Below, piece after piece: positions 1 to 12,239 of a stretch of 64,000 nt of DNA. Source of the stretch: Marchantia polymorpha subsp. ruderalis (lineage: Eukaryota > Streptophyta > Marchantiopsida > Marchantiales > Marchantiaceae); NCBI GenBank assembly GCA_037833965.1, contig AP031351.1:2430501-2494500 (forward strand). The letters are read 5' to 3'. The position numbers were made by a program, and so were the translations under genes. Under the pieces are notes generated by a model. The model was given only the letters and a program-made list of their open reading frames with translations. It did not search any database and was not told the DNA's origin. The stretch's first letter is position 1. Every line of letters starts with the position of its first letter.

Positions 1-47
1 GAGGCGAGCAGGCAGGCTACGGCCGCGACGTAGAATTGTGCAGTATC

Positions 48-77
48 CGGGCAGCCGGGCAGCCGGGCAGCGGGGAG
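48..77. repeat. Short tandem GGGCAGCC repeat
   Basis: Three to four copies of an 8-bp GGGCAGCC-like unit lie head to tail. A simple GC-rich repeat; no function is claimed. Confidence 0.6.
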
Positions 78-1111
78 AAGAATGTTCGGATGCGGTCATC
101 GCCGCGCCGTAACGTACGGTGGCATCGATTCGTATACCGGCTCGCATTCGCCCTCGTGCCCGGGGTCATATTTCGAGTGTGAGGAGGCCGGGAGACGACC
201 GAGGAATAAATTGAATGCCGCTGCGATATGCGCGCAACGGTATGATCTGAAGCGGTCATTCGAATGATGCGAAGGTGATCCGAGCGAGGGCGAGGGCTAC
301 AAGTAGCGAACGAGATAAAGAATGTAGCGTACACGGCGAGAGCGCGGGCAAGCCACTTTCCGACTGTAGAAAGTAGAGTCGTCGGTCGGCGAGAGAGGCA
401 GTCAGCCGGCCGCGGACTGTCGGCGCGCCGTCGGACCCTGCCGTGTGCAGGTTTGAACCGTGCGCGCGCGACGGACGAGCATGCCTTCGTTTTTTGTCCG
501 TCCGATGGATCGATGATCGCCGACGATCGTCGTCGCAGGGCGGCCGCCGGTGAGAAGTCGACGTTTGCCTTTTGCCCTTCCCTTCGCTATTATTCGAGAG
601 AGCGTAGTTGCGAGTGAAGGCGACCGCACAGCGTTCTGGACTGCAACTTCCCTCGGCACGTTTGACTCGACCCTCACTCTCACTCCTTTCTACGTGGTTG
701 GCCCGAGCGAGGCGCGACTTCGTAAAAGCGAACGACTGGGGGCTCATTCATTCATTGATTCATGGGGTGGAGGAGAGGAGAGGACAGGCAGCGAGCCAGA
801 GGCAGGAGGACAAGGGCGGACCGACCCCATGAAGTGCATGTGTTGTAAGAGAGCATTATGGGGATAAGGATTTGGAGGATCTTAGTCGAGGAGGAGAAAA
901 GACTTACGCGTACAGTGAGTGAGGGAGGGCACTCATTCCACAAACTCGCTCTCAGCGCGAGCACTTCGTCCATTGGCTAGGCAGAAGTGGCTTTCCCGTG
1001 GAATCTCGGAAGGTGCCAAAGTATGGCCAGGCCGAAGGAGTAGACACTAGAGCCTAGAGGACAAAAGAGCTTGGGAAAAGTTGACATGGCTGACTGACTG
1101 GCTGGCAGTCA

Positions 1112-1146
1112 GCACGCAGGCAGGCAGGCAGGCAGCAGGCAGCCAG
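1112..1146. repeat. GCAG microsatellite
   Basis: Imperfect run of four-base CAGG/GCAG units followed by CAGCAGGCAGCCAGG. A simple sequence repeat. Confidence 0.7.
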
Positions 1147-4100
1147 GCTTCAAGCAAAGAGAAACAGGGTGGAGGATGCCTGATGGATGGATGGCTGGCA
1201 GGCCCGAGGGCGAGAGAGAGAAACTGAGAACAGGCGACCGATTTGTGAGGTGACATTTCTACTCTGGGTTTAGGGTGAGGTGTGGAGACTTGGTGGTGGT
1301 AGTACCTGCGGGTATATATATATCTTGATGGAGCAGCGGACAAATTGTTCAGAAATCTCGGGGACGGATTCCAATCAATGACTTTGATGACCTATTGATG
1401 ACTAAAAACGGAGCAGAAGTTGTCTACAGGCCAGAAGTCCACTTGGGCCCTCATCACACACGAGAGCTCGGTGCAGCCTACAAGGGTCGCCACATACTGT
1501 AATTGCATGGAGTAGGTAGGAAGTTAAGACTCCAGCTCGATGACTACATCTCTCTGCTCCTCTGCCCCGACCAAGAATATGTCGCGTGACATTTGTTTTG
1601 GAGGGGGTTAGGACGGAAGGAGGCCATGCGCCGATGGTCTCGTCTCCCACAAGCGAAGAAAGTTGCTTAGCCTGGCTCGCCACAGTTCCCACCACCATTT
1701 CTCTGTGGTAGGAACTGTGGAAAATGTGCTTTACAAGAATCGGTCAATGATGTACGAGCCACAAATTCGGCAAGACTCCCGCGAAGTAAATGGGTTGCGG
1801 TAATGTGTTGTCCGTGGCTGGAGTTTCTGCGAGGACGTTGTAAAACTCGAGTCTGCAAGAAAGCTGCTGGTGGTTCGGTCCAGATATTCGTTCGACCAAT
1901 GAGGTTGTGGCGAAACGGCGGTAGTTGTGTAAACATGGGCACAGTGTAAGTACCATGCTCTGGAAGTCCACAAGCACACATCGCATGTGACGAGAGTGTG
2001 TGTGTGTGCGCGTGTGTAAACTAAACGGGGAATGCAGTGGGACGGTTCTTCTGGCTTTGGGAACTGGAGGGATGTGCACATGCAAGGTCGAAAGGCCAAG
2101 AAATTTAATAGTAAAAGGATCAGGAGACGCTGGCGAGTGATCAACCTCAAATTCGTTCGGTAAAATCTGCTGTCGCTCTTCTCATGTCGCCTTGCTCTCA
2201 ATTCATCCCAGTAAACGCACAAAACCTAATAATAGGCCGAAGATGATGAGTTCTCGGAAGGATGAGGTGCATGCGCACGGAAAAAAATAATGGGGTCGGT
2301 TGGGTCGGGCCGGGCCGTGCCAGGTCAATAAGTGTATAAGACTATTTCCCTTTGTATGTGCATCCAAGCTTTTCAAAGCTCCATGAACGAAGGGCCTGAA
2401 GGGAAAACTGCAACATCTTCCGTGGCCAGCTGCGCGGGCTCACGCCGGAATCTCTGACCACAACCCACCAGCTTGCGTTCCTGTATCAAGTTTGGGACCC
2501 ATTGCCTGGTCGAGGACGCCTGCCTGGTTGTGCGGGATGAGAGCCACGTCCTCTAGCGTATTACGATTGATGGAGAAAAGAGTCCTGAGCCTAGTAGCCT
2601 CGTGGGATCTGTTAATAGCTCTGCATGATGAGGGACGAGCATCAAACTGAACTCTCGAAGAGAGCGTACTTTGTTTACTTCAAACCCCGTAGCGCTGAGT
2701 GCAGATTACACCTCGGGGTGCCGTGTTCTATCGAATATCCACTGAGTACAGTCGGAACGCTATCTGATCACGCTCTATCAAAGCTTTAAAGATTCTGCCC
2801 GGCGTTGAACATCGAAAAGGTCGTGGACAGATATTACGCAGCGTCTGGCTCCATACCAAAGCAGAAGCAGCAGCTTCCGCTGCTGCAGCTGCGGTTGCTG
2901 AAAGCGACTTCAGACGTGCGCATCGGCTACCGGTTATGTACTCCGCACCCGCATGGAGACTATCTGCCAGCGACGATCTCGATCGGCCGCTCGCCAATGT
3001 TCGCTAGCGGCATCTCCCATAGGCCGAGCTCGAAAGGCCCGACTACCAGCCATGAACGTGGGATGGTAAGCCGTGATGTACCTCGGGGCGTCCTCTTTAA
3101 GAAAGCCCTACGGAGCGCTTCGCGCGGGGCGAACTACGGTTAGCTCGGATGGTACAACTGCGGACTTGAATGAATGCAGTCGTCAGTCTGTCTGTGGCAA
3201 GGTCGACGAGTCCAGAGTCCTTGGCACAGTGACGGGGAGCATTCTTGAGTGATTGATCGACGAATTGATTGAGTTGGGGACTTTCCGACTCCTTTTTCCG
3301 CATCTCAGACATCTGACCTCTGGCCGACCTCTTTAGAGTGCCCTAGACCTTACAACCTACTCCACTCCACTGGCGCTCCAGAAGTCGTCATGGACAGGGG
3401 CAGTCATCTACATTTCTACCAGATCCCCCTCAGCAGCACCACACACAGCGACGCGCGACGGGGTGGCACGCATATACGGCAGTACGTCTACTGGCAGATT
3501 ATCCTGGCCGGCAGATTTCCAGAGATGGAGGGGCTGCGGCAGGGCTTGTTTGCCGTGGCCATCACAGTGGCCCAGGAGCAGCAATGTTTGCGTGCCTTGT
3601 ACCAACTAGGGCAGACGAAAGTCGTCGACTAAAAGTTATAAGTGGAAGCGGAATTCTTTATCGTTGATTCCGCCTAGGCGAGTAAGCATAATGACGTACT
3701 CGCACGCCAAGTTCGCACTGTGCCGAAACTGTTATTTCCTTGAATCGCACAGGCCAAGAAGATAAGAAGGAATCGCGTCAAACCAAGCTCCGACTCCGAC
3801 TTCATCTTCACCTCTGGCCATCCTGACGTACGCTCTCGCGCATCCATCATACACCCTGCGAGACCGGCCTTTTCACCCGACTCGAAATCTCACATCTCTT
3901 GACAACTCATTCATTGATCTCTCTCTACCATACGACCACCTCCTCTTCCGCACGAGTAGACGTGGTGCATTGCTCGCTGCCTACACAAAGTCCGGTTACC
4001 ATAGCTCGCACCTGCATGGACGTGATGTTCTCTCTCCCCAGTAAACCGAGCGGCAGCATCCGACGTCTTCCTCACGTTCCTGCCTGTGCATGCTTAACTC

Positions 4101-4719
4101 TGTGCACTTGACCATCGCCCGCCGGGTGGCCGGGCCCCAATCTTTCTCAATCGGCGTCGAACGCGAGCCCGACGCCCATTGCTCCTTTCCAACGTGTCCA
4201 AGACTTTCCAGGCCCAGCTCCACATCCTCAACGCACGTTTTCATCGACGAAGAAGATCGCAGCGTTTGTGTGGACGAGGATATTGTGCTGCCATGCCCCA
4301 GATACTCCACATTAAACCCAATCAAACCGACACAAGGCGACCGAGCCCTCCTAGTTTGGAGTACGTTTGGCTCAATCCTCTCGGAAAATAAAGTGCTTGC
4401 GTGCCGCACCGAAATTCTCCGATCTCTCCACCTTCTTCCCTTCCCGGCCCGCTCCTCTCTTTCCATTCTTTTCGTTTCGGGTCGGACATCCCGTACTTCC
4501 TACCCACTATGTCACTCATACACAAGTGACATCTTCCCCATCACTCCTTCACTTCGCCTCTCTAAGATCCGATCCGGATTCTCCATGGAGTGCTCAGTTC
4601 ACTGCATGCATCATGCCTTCTGCCTGCAGAAAACAAGCTGAACAAGTCGTTATGCTGAGCATGAGTGAACACCATTACGCACTTCTGTACAGTAAGTACT
4701 TCACTTCTTTATAAATTCA

Positions 4720-7700
4720 TTATCATCACACCCAAAGTTGCGGCTCGTGCTTTGGGCGCTATGATTCGCTTACATGCATGAATGTGCTTTCCTCGGCTTC
4801 GTTTCGGCCCATAGTCATAAGATCTCAGCATCGATCAGAAGCACAAAACGTATGAAGTGAACTGTACGTGTTTCTTTAATATAACAACTTCACGAACAAG
4901 CCTGTGTTTGCCTATTCCAAAGACTTTCGTATTCTGCCTGTTTTAGGCTCGTAAACCTCTCATTTCCATGGTGTTAATTGTTTTATTGTCGGTGTACATG
5001 AATCTTAGATTTATGTGAATTCTATGAGTACTTAGTAAATTCAGGTGATGTGAAGAGTCCCATTAAAGACTATCAATCCTACATCAGAACTAGGACCACC
5101 TTTCAAAACTCATGAAGATAATTGAAAAGTAAAGTAAATTCTATTATATATTATTTCAAAAATAAAACATTTGAACATTTGATACAATGAAACAAAAAAA
5201 AATTGGAATTTGTTCATCAAAACTCATTACGTTGTCATTAAAGGATATGAAATTTTTGGTTAAATTTTTTTGAATAATTTCACATATACAAACTTCAAAT
5301 AACAATATTAGTTTTTTTTGTCCTTCCATGATCTATCGATCATTTAACGAGATAGAAATATACATTTTGAAGTCTTTGCAAACATTTATACAACATTATC
5401 AACATATCTCTACTTTAGAAGTAACTTCATGGAATTAGTGAAAAACATATACAGATCTTTTGAATATTTTATGAGGAAAAACATATTTCATGTTTTTACT
5501 TAATTTTTCATTATAGAAAATTCAAATCTATACTTATTTCATGTTCATTTATTTTTTTCCTATAACATCTACAATGTCAATCATGAACGAGGAAAAAAAC
5601 ATTCTGTCACAATTTCAACATCTATACAAGCCATATTATAATCATAAAATTAAATCCAATCTGCTGGATTCATCAATATAGTTTTAAATTCCAATATGAT
5701 TATATTTCTGTATCTGAATTCTATTTTTATCAATAACAATCTAAATGAATTACTTTAATTACTTATTTTAATTAATAATCTTGGAATACTATATTTTATT
5801 TATTTTTGAATATATACATAAAAATAAATTTTAAATTTCTTTCAAAATTTGAATCAGCTCTTGTTTTTGTTAGTTTTAGGCAAAGCTATTGAATTGAGTT
5901 AGCTAATGTTATAGAGTTGTACTAGCATAAGCTTTTTCTGGCACAAATTGAACTTTGAAAAAACTACATATTTTACTGTAGGTAAATATTTCAACATTGT
6001 CACAAAAAAGTCCAAGAAATACAACATGAAGCACCAATAATACCGATACACAAGACAATACGATACAGGCAATTGACGTGGTTCATCGAATCTCGAGCTA
6101 CGTCCTCCAAAACTAACTTGTTCATCTCTTGTTCAAAAGCATTATGTCTCTTGCCCTCAAATATTTATAGCTGGCAAATGAAACCCTAGTGCTAATATTA
6201 ACTTGGCAACTAATCCTAATACTAGTTTGAGTTAAATTAACTAGAGTTAAATTCAAGAGTTGAGTTATACCAAACAAACATCACTCATAAATTTTTTAAA
6301 TGCATTAAACGATTTGCATATTTTTATGTTTTTTTTCTAAACCAGAAAAATAAATAATATTATAGTGATTTGAATCTATAATTGATACCAAAGTACAATT
6401 ATTGTTCATATTTATGAATCCAAAATATATTCAAATGATTCAGCATATGAAAGAAAAATTTAATCAAATCAAATTTGATCATAAAAAGTATTCCAAAATG
6501 AATAGATTTTCATTATCATTATCATACTTGATCTGAATATCATGATCTTCAAAATTCATTATTTTGATCCATAATACATCCATAATTATGAATAAAACTC
6601 AAGATCAGCGATTTATAATGGTAACTATGTCCAAGCCGAGCAATAGGGTTTACTCATAAAGCCCTTATTTGTGGTTTTAGAGTTTTGATAAGCTTTTCTA
6701 CATATGTGTACACGAACTAGCTTAAAGATCAAGGCAATCAAAATGAATTGTAATGAAAATTATAACCAGTAAAATTTTAATAATTTTATTCTGAACAAAT
6801 TTTATGAAAAATATTATTAAAATAGAGAAATTTACTTAATTAAATATAGAAAATGTAAAACCCATATAATTATTTCTTGTTATTGAAGAATGAAAAATAG
6901 ATAAAATATCCATAAAAATTGAGGTTCATATTGAAATTAACAAAATAAAATTTATAATGAAAAAAACATCAAATTTTAATAATCAGAATTCTTGCACCTT
7001 AGATTCATTTTTCATTTCTTATTAATGAGTGATTTTACTTTATTTTTCGCTTTTTAAGAGCTTGCAGTAAACTGATACAAATTTAATTTCAACAACAAAA
7101 AATCTGGTGCATTATTTTATCAAAGAAAAATTTGTGATGAGCTTCACAATAATCGAAATTTAAAATTTCTTTCAAATCATAATGAGTATTATTTTTTATA
7201 CTAAAATTTTACATTAATTATTAACACAAATTAATGCAAAAAATCGTATTTTAAAAAAAAATTATTTTTAATGGAAATTTTTTCTATTTATTAAAAAAAT
7301 ATTTTGTATAAATTTATTTTTTATTTAACAAAAACATATATATTTCAATTCCAAATTAAATTTCAAATAGTTATTGGATTGATTATTGATAAAAAAACAT
7401 TAATAGATATTACTAGTAATTTTTAAAACATGCAAATTGTGCTTCAAGTCAATGATTAAAATTTGTAAATTGTGTTTATAGTGAAAAATTATTTATTACA
7501 TTTATAATATATTTACTAAGAGATTTTATATAAAAATGATACATATTAATATGGAAAAAAATTGATTTCAAAATTTAGTAGTGAAACAAAGAATCAAAGG
7601 ATTAATTTAAAAAATAATTAAAAAACTTTATGAAGTAATTAAAGAGTTGAATTTGACTATCAAAACTTTATCACTTATATTTGTATGTAGGGTAAAATTT

Positions 7701-10550
7701 AACTGGATTGAATTATTTTTGATTGCAAGTTGATAATTAAAAATTGATGTATACAAAATCACTTGTAGTATGGAAATAGTTTGGAAATAGTTTTCAACCA
7801 GCAATTGACGCGTCTCGGTTTCATCTCACTAACTGCGTCATTGCCCCAAGCGCAAAGATGATTATCATTTGTATAAAGTTGATTCAAATAATTTTAAGAT
7901 TTGGAAAAATGAATTAAATGAAATTTTGGCATGAAAACATGGATACATGAAGTTAAAATAAAATGAAAAAATAATAAAATAGCTATGCTGAAAATTTTTA
8001 CACAAAAACATATATACTTATGAAAAAATAAGTGGCTTTTAAATTATTATTTTGTTATGTTGAATGAAACATTGTGACATAAAATATAAACACATCTCCA
8101 AAGAACATTAAAATACCAAGCAAAATTTTTTATGGAATTTGTATGAAAATAGAATATCAAGTCAGTAGACTTCATAAGCCTTGTTTGCAAAAGAATCATT
8201 AATAAGTACCAAGTAGAAATATAATGATGTGAAGTTTTAAAATTTAATCTACTCCAAACAAGCACATTGTTTTGCATATTCATGGGACAACGCTTTGAGC
8301 TAAAAAAATTCTTCAACATCATAAATGTGATTGATGTACATAGAATATTTAGATTACAATATCACACACTTTATCAATGCTTTAAATAGAACATTTTTCT
8401 AAATTTTACTATTTGTAATTGAAATTTTTTTTTCAGAGCTTTTCTATTTAACAACAAAATGCAATATGATATGATCGCATGTTTGTTGATATTGGATGAA
8501 TGCAAAGATGAAGATAATTTTGAACAATAAATCTTTCAATTTTGTTTAGATATACAAAGAATGATACTCTTAATTTTTTGATTCACAAAACTATGCTAGC
8601 CAAATCTTCTTCATGGAATAGTACAATTCGCTTTGAATATGTTTTGAGCCATCATAGATCAATCATGAATATAATACTAATGTCAAAAACTCAAAAGTGA
8701 CATGTTGCAGGGAGATGATGATGGTGATGATGATAGAGAAGCATAAGCGAAGTAAGACAAGGGCGATGACTAAAAATATTGCATGATCGTTATGAAGTTA
8801 TGAACATCCAAACAAACAACAATAGCAACTATGGCAATTTTATCAGTTTCATTGTAGTAATAATTATGGAAGATAAATTTTGTGAAGCATTGATCACATA
8901 AATGTTAGTTGTGGAAAGAACTCGGACGTATAGGATTGAATCTCTCAAATATCCAACCTTTCGTCAAATTCTTTCTATCAATTACAATGAACTGATGTAT
9001 GTCGTAGGGCTGGAAGAAAAATTTTTTGAAGCAATGATCACAAAAAGTCAATCGTTGAAGGAAGAAAATGAACTATAACTTAGATGCTACATATTTGTGT
9101 CGGACAAAAATCACAATTGGATTACAATGCAGCATTCTACAACAATCTAAATGTATTTTATACATGTTTAACCTATTTGCTAAATCTAAAATTCATAGGT
9201 CTAAACTTGAGACAAAATATTGACAAAGTGGCAAACACCGCTTGAGCTTATGTGGCTATGAAGCTGAACATTTGAATGAGCATCTAAATGAAAAGATAAT
9301 GTTTCCGAGTGCGATCAGGGCAAATTTAAACATATGAAAGAAATGCAAATTGCTATTTTTGTAATAAAACAAAATCGAAACTGATTTTACTCAATTAGAT
9401 TAACTTTATCTTGGATTTACTCCAATTAATGATAACTATGGTTAGAAAAATTAATTTTGGTTAGGTTAGTTAAAATGTGCACCTTATCTACTCTTGTATA
9501 GAAGAGAGACGGAGCCATACACTACGTTCAATTTAAAATTGCACTTTGAGACTAAGCAGGAAGAAGGAGAGTTTGACTATGAAGGTTGTGTAAACACATG
9601 TGCTTAAGTGAAGAATCTACTTTTGCCTGTGGACGTAGCTTTTAGAAGGGTCATAAAGAACATAGCTTGCAGAGATATCTCTTACATTCTACAGTTTGAG
9701 AAACCGTTTCTATTTCTTAAAATATGAATTTTTCATTATTGAATTTTTTGTTTTTTCACACATAGGTTTGATCTACTCTCCGAGACAATCTTTTTGACCT
9801 AATTTTTTTTGAATTTTGTTGAGAGTTAATGAAGTTATGGATGATTGAAGATTGATGTTGAGTTTGGCTATGGTGCTTTCACACTCATACAAATTCAAAG
9901 TGATGACCCGCAGATTTAGGGTTTGAGCCATTTTGGACACGATTCCGAACAACTTAGGTCGGAAGTCAAAGGAAAAGGTACACTCAAGCTCCACATGGAA
10001 AAAAGCCCCCTCTGAAGAATTTTATCAAAAAGTAAACTACCAGAGAGTGTGTTTTTTAGCAATTTTGATATCTTAGACTAAGCAAACTATGTAAGTTTGA
10101 ACTCAAATTTTGCACGGTGGTTTGCAAGCATGTTACTTGCGCAATACAAGAGATTGTTTTGCAAATAGACTTCATGTAAATTGTAGGTAGTAAAGATTAC
10201 CTTGGGAGTTCCAGATTCAAGTTTTTACTCCTTTTACTCTGATGTTAATAACTTTTTACTCTGAGGTGATTTTGACAATCCATTTTCACATTCTATAGGG
10301 TTAGCTTGTGAGTTACGTGTGGGTGGTCTCATAATTTTGATGACTTTCATCATTTGACTATTTTTGAGGCTAACTGTTGAGAATTGTTAACATTGTGAGC
10401 ACTTTCTGTGCATAAGTAGCTTGGAGCGAGGAACTGAACTTGTTCCAATTCTTACGGATGATGCTGAACTCTTGCATTTAGAAAAAAAAAAGTGAGAAAT
10501 CAAGCTTTCTTTTCAATGATCATGTTGAAGTCATTTCGGAATGTCCTTAA
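4720..10550. other. AT-rich intergenic island, degenerate
   Basis: Strongly A/T-dominated DNA with no open frame of note and no recognisable host exon. It contains an LTR-like block (listed separately) and weak internal repetition: near-identical words around 8883 and 9027 suggest a diverged direct repeat about 144 bp apart. A small GC-richer patch near 7800-7860 is unexplained. Overall it reads as old, heavily mutated transposon debris. Confidence 0.5.
5960..6290 (-). mobile_element. LTR-like fragment (fossil), probably Ty1/Copia
   Basis: Read on the minus strand, this block has a CTATAAATA TATA box followed by a leader that ends in a GAACCACGTCAA word of the kind common in plant Copia LTRs and their leaders. 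It is less AT-rich than its surroundings. No internal region sits in the expected place, so a solo or truncated LTR is the best reading. It appears old. Exact ends and target-site duplication were not resolved. Confidence 0.35.
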
Positions 10551-10554
10551 ATTG

Positions 10555-11340
10555 GGAATTGGTCGATCAAAACTATGACGTTATCTAATGTAGATGGACC
10601 GAGGTTTGAAGTTGAACGTTTTGATGGACATAGCGACTATCTCCTATAGAAACGACAAGTCAAGAATGTGATCAAAGCAATGAGCTTTGGGAAGTTTTTC
10701 AAACTGAAATTCCTTGAATGTTGATAACAAGTAATGAAATGAGATTCAAGATCAAGCTATGAGTATTATAACTTTCTATTTGAAGCCAAATGTGTTAAAA
10801 AAGTTGAGGAGTTGGAGACTAACACATCTATGTTCAAGCCCTTCAAACAAAGTATCACATGAACGAGTTGTCAAATCAGCTTTTCACATCGTTAAAATTG
10901 ATAAACTTCAAAATGGTCCAAAATCCAATACCACCTTAATGCTTTCAATCATTTATCGGTGGATCTTTTGAACCTCGGTGAGTATTTGAGTGATAAGAGA
11001 AAGACATTGCAACTTTTAAGCTCCTTCCCAACTTCATACAATACTTTATCTCAGTGTGTTGCTTCATCGACACAAAGAAAGCATCACTTACAATTAGGTA
11101 ATGACAACTTTGTTGACAGGATGACATCCAACAAATGTTAGTGTCTCCTTCAACATCCGTGTTTTCTACTACTACTATCCTCTATGTCACTCGTGGGAGA
11201 TTGGAGAAGCGATCCACAAATGTGAACAAGTCGCAAAATAGGTCCAAGTCAAGGGAAGTTAACAAGAAGATGTCATGTACATAGTGTTGGGGATCGAAGA
11301 GTATATTGTTGGGAAACTCTAAGAACATTTAGTTCTTTGA
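10555..11340 (+). mobile_element. Ty1/Copia-like gag remnant (fossil)
   Basis: Plus-strand frames show the start of a Copia gag (a KFEVEKFDG-like word reading FEVERFDGHSDY), then the middle region typified by GEYLSDKRKTLQLLSSFP followed by SYNTL, then a basic RSKS-rich stretch where a zinc knuckle would follow. The order and spacing match Ty1/Copia gag. The element is clearly broken, with many breaks, and no protease, integrase or reverse transcriptase of this family was recognised next to it. It lies just upstream of the LINE remnant. The degree of decay suggests an old insertion. Confidence 0.65.
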
Positions 11341-12239
11341 GTTCAGACTTTTAATGTTGGGAGGAGTCTTCAGTGAATTGACTATGGTGGCCCGTAAGCT
11401 TCGACCCGGATTCTCTACTAAATGAGTGGATTGAGTTCGAGTTTGTGTGAGATTTTTGATCTAAATCAATGGGGTTTACACGATTGAATTAACTTGTGAT
11501 ACATTTGATTGTGTACGCTTTTGTTTCCTATGTGTCTATGTGATTAGCATGTTAGCAATGTAAATTTTATGATGATACATATTTCCACGACAGTGAGTAC
11601 TCTCAATAAACTAGGATTCAATAACAAACACTTAAGAGTTAAAACTCAAATCCCATGCTGAACCTACAAAGGTTGCACATATTTCATATTATAAAGAACA
11701 AAAGATTGAAAACGTCGACCAATTTGCACGTAGAAAGAATGTTAAAAAACTCTGATTTACTACAGATAGAGAATGAAATGTGAAAAGTGTTGTCATCAAG
11801 TTTTTTATTGGCTCACTTCATGTTCATAATCTAGAATTAGCTCAAGATTTTTGTAGCGAAAAAATAAAATATAACCTCGTTCCCTTCTGATAAAGTTTGT
11901 TGATCAGACTGAACGTGATACGTCCATGACTAACAAATCTATTCTTAAAGTATTGAGAATATGGTTGAATCCTAATCTTACTGCACTACAAGTGGAAGCT
12001 AGAAAAAAAGAACTTGCAAAAGTCAAAGACCTTCAAAAGTCAAATTTTATAACTTATCTAAGTGATGATAAAGCAATTGTTACTATCGCGTGATAACGAG
12101 GGTGTTGGTGTGGAGTATTAGAGTACTTTCAACAACAAAATATGTTAGTGATGTTTCAATTTGGGAAATGGTTAACATCGTCAACATTATGGAGATTTTG
12201 AAAACATGAGAAAAATACGATCGTTGAGTAGCAAGGATT

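Larger units (their letters stand above)
1..4720. other. GC-richer region without a recognisable gene
   Basis: No open frame here resembles a known family. The longest is a 183-residue plus-strand frame at 4090-4641 in CT-rich sequence, which shows no domain. The first 1.3 kb of the plus strand is rich in GA runs and short repeats (GGGCAGCC units near 48-75, GCAG units near 1115-1145), and 3.8-4.6 kb is CT-rich. In this window such purine or pyrimidine bias marks the leaders of real genes, so this may be promoter or leader DNA of a gene beyond the left edge, or a non-coding transcript. A frame at 3390-3632 reads like a plausible short peptide (LRQGLFAVAITVAQEQQ) but I cannot assign it. The GC-richer composition ends near 4.7-5.0 kb. 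Confidence 0.4.

Noticed and set aside
4090-4641. 183-codon plus-strand frame
   Set aside because: CT-rich sequence gives a Ser/Pro/Leu-rich translation without domain or homology, and a minus-strand frame overlaps it. Not called as a gene.
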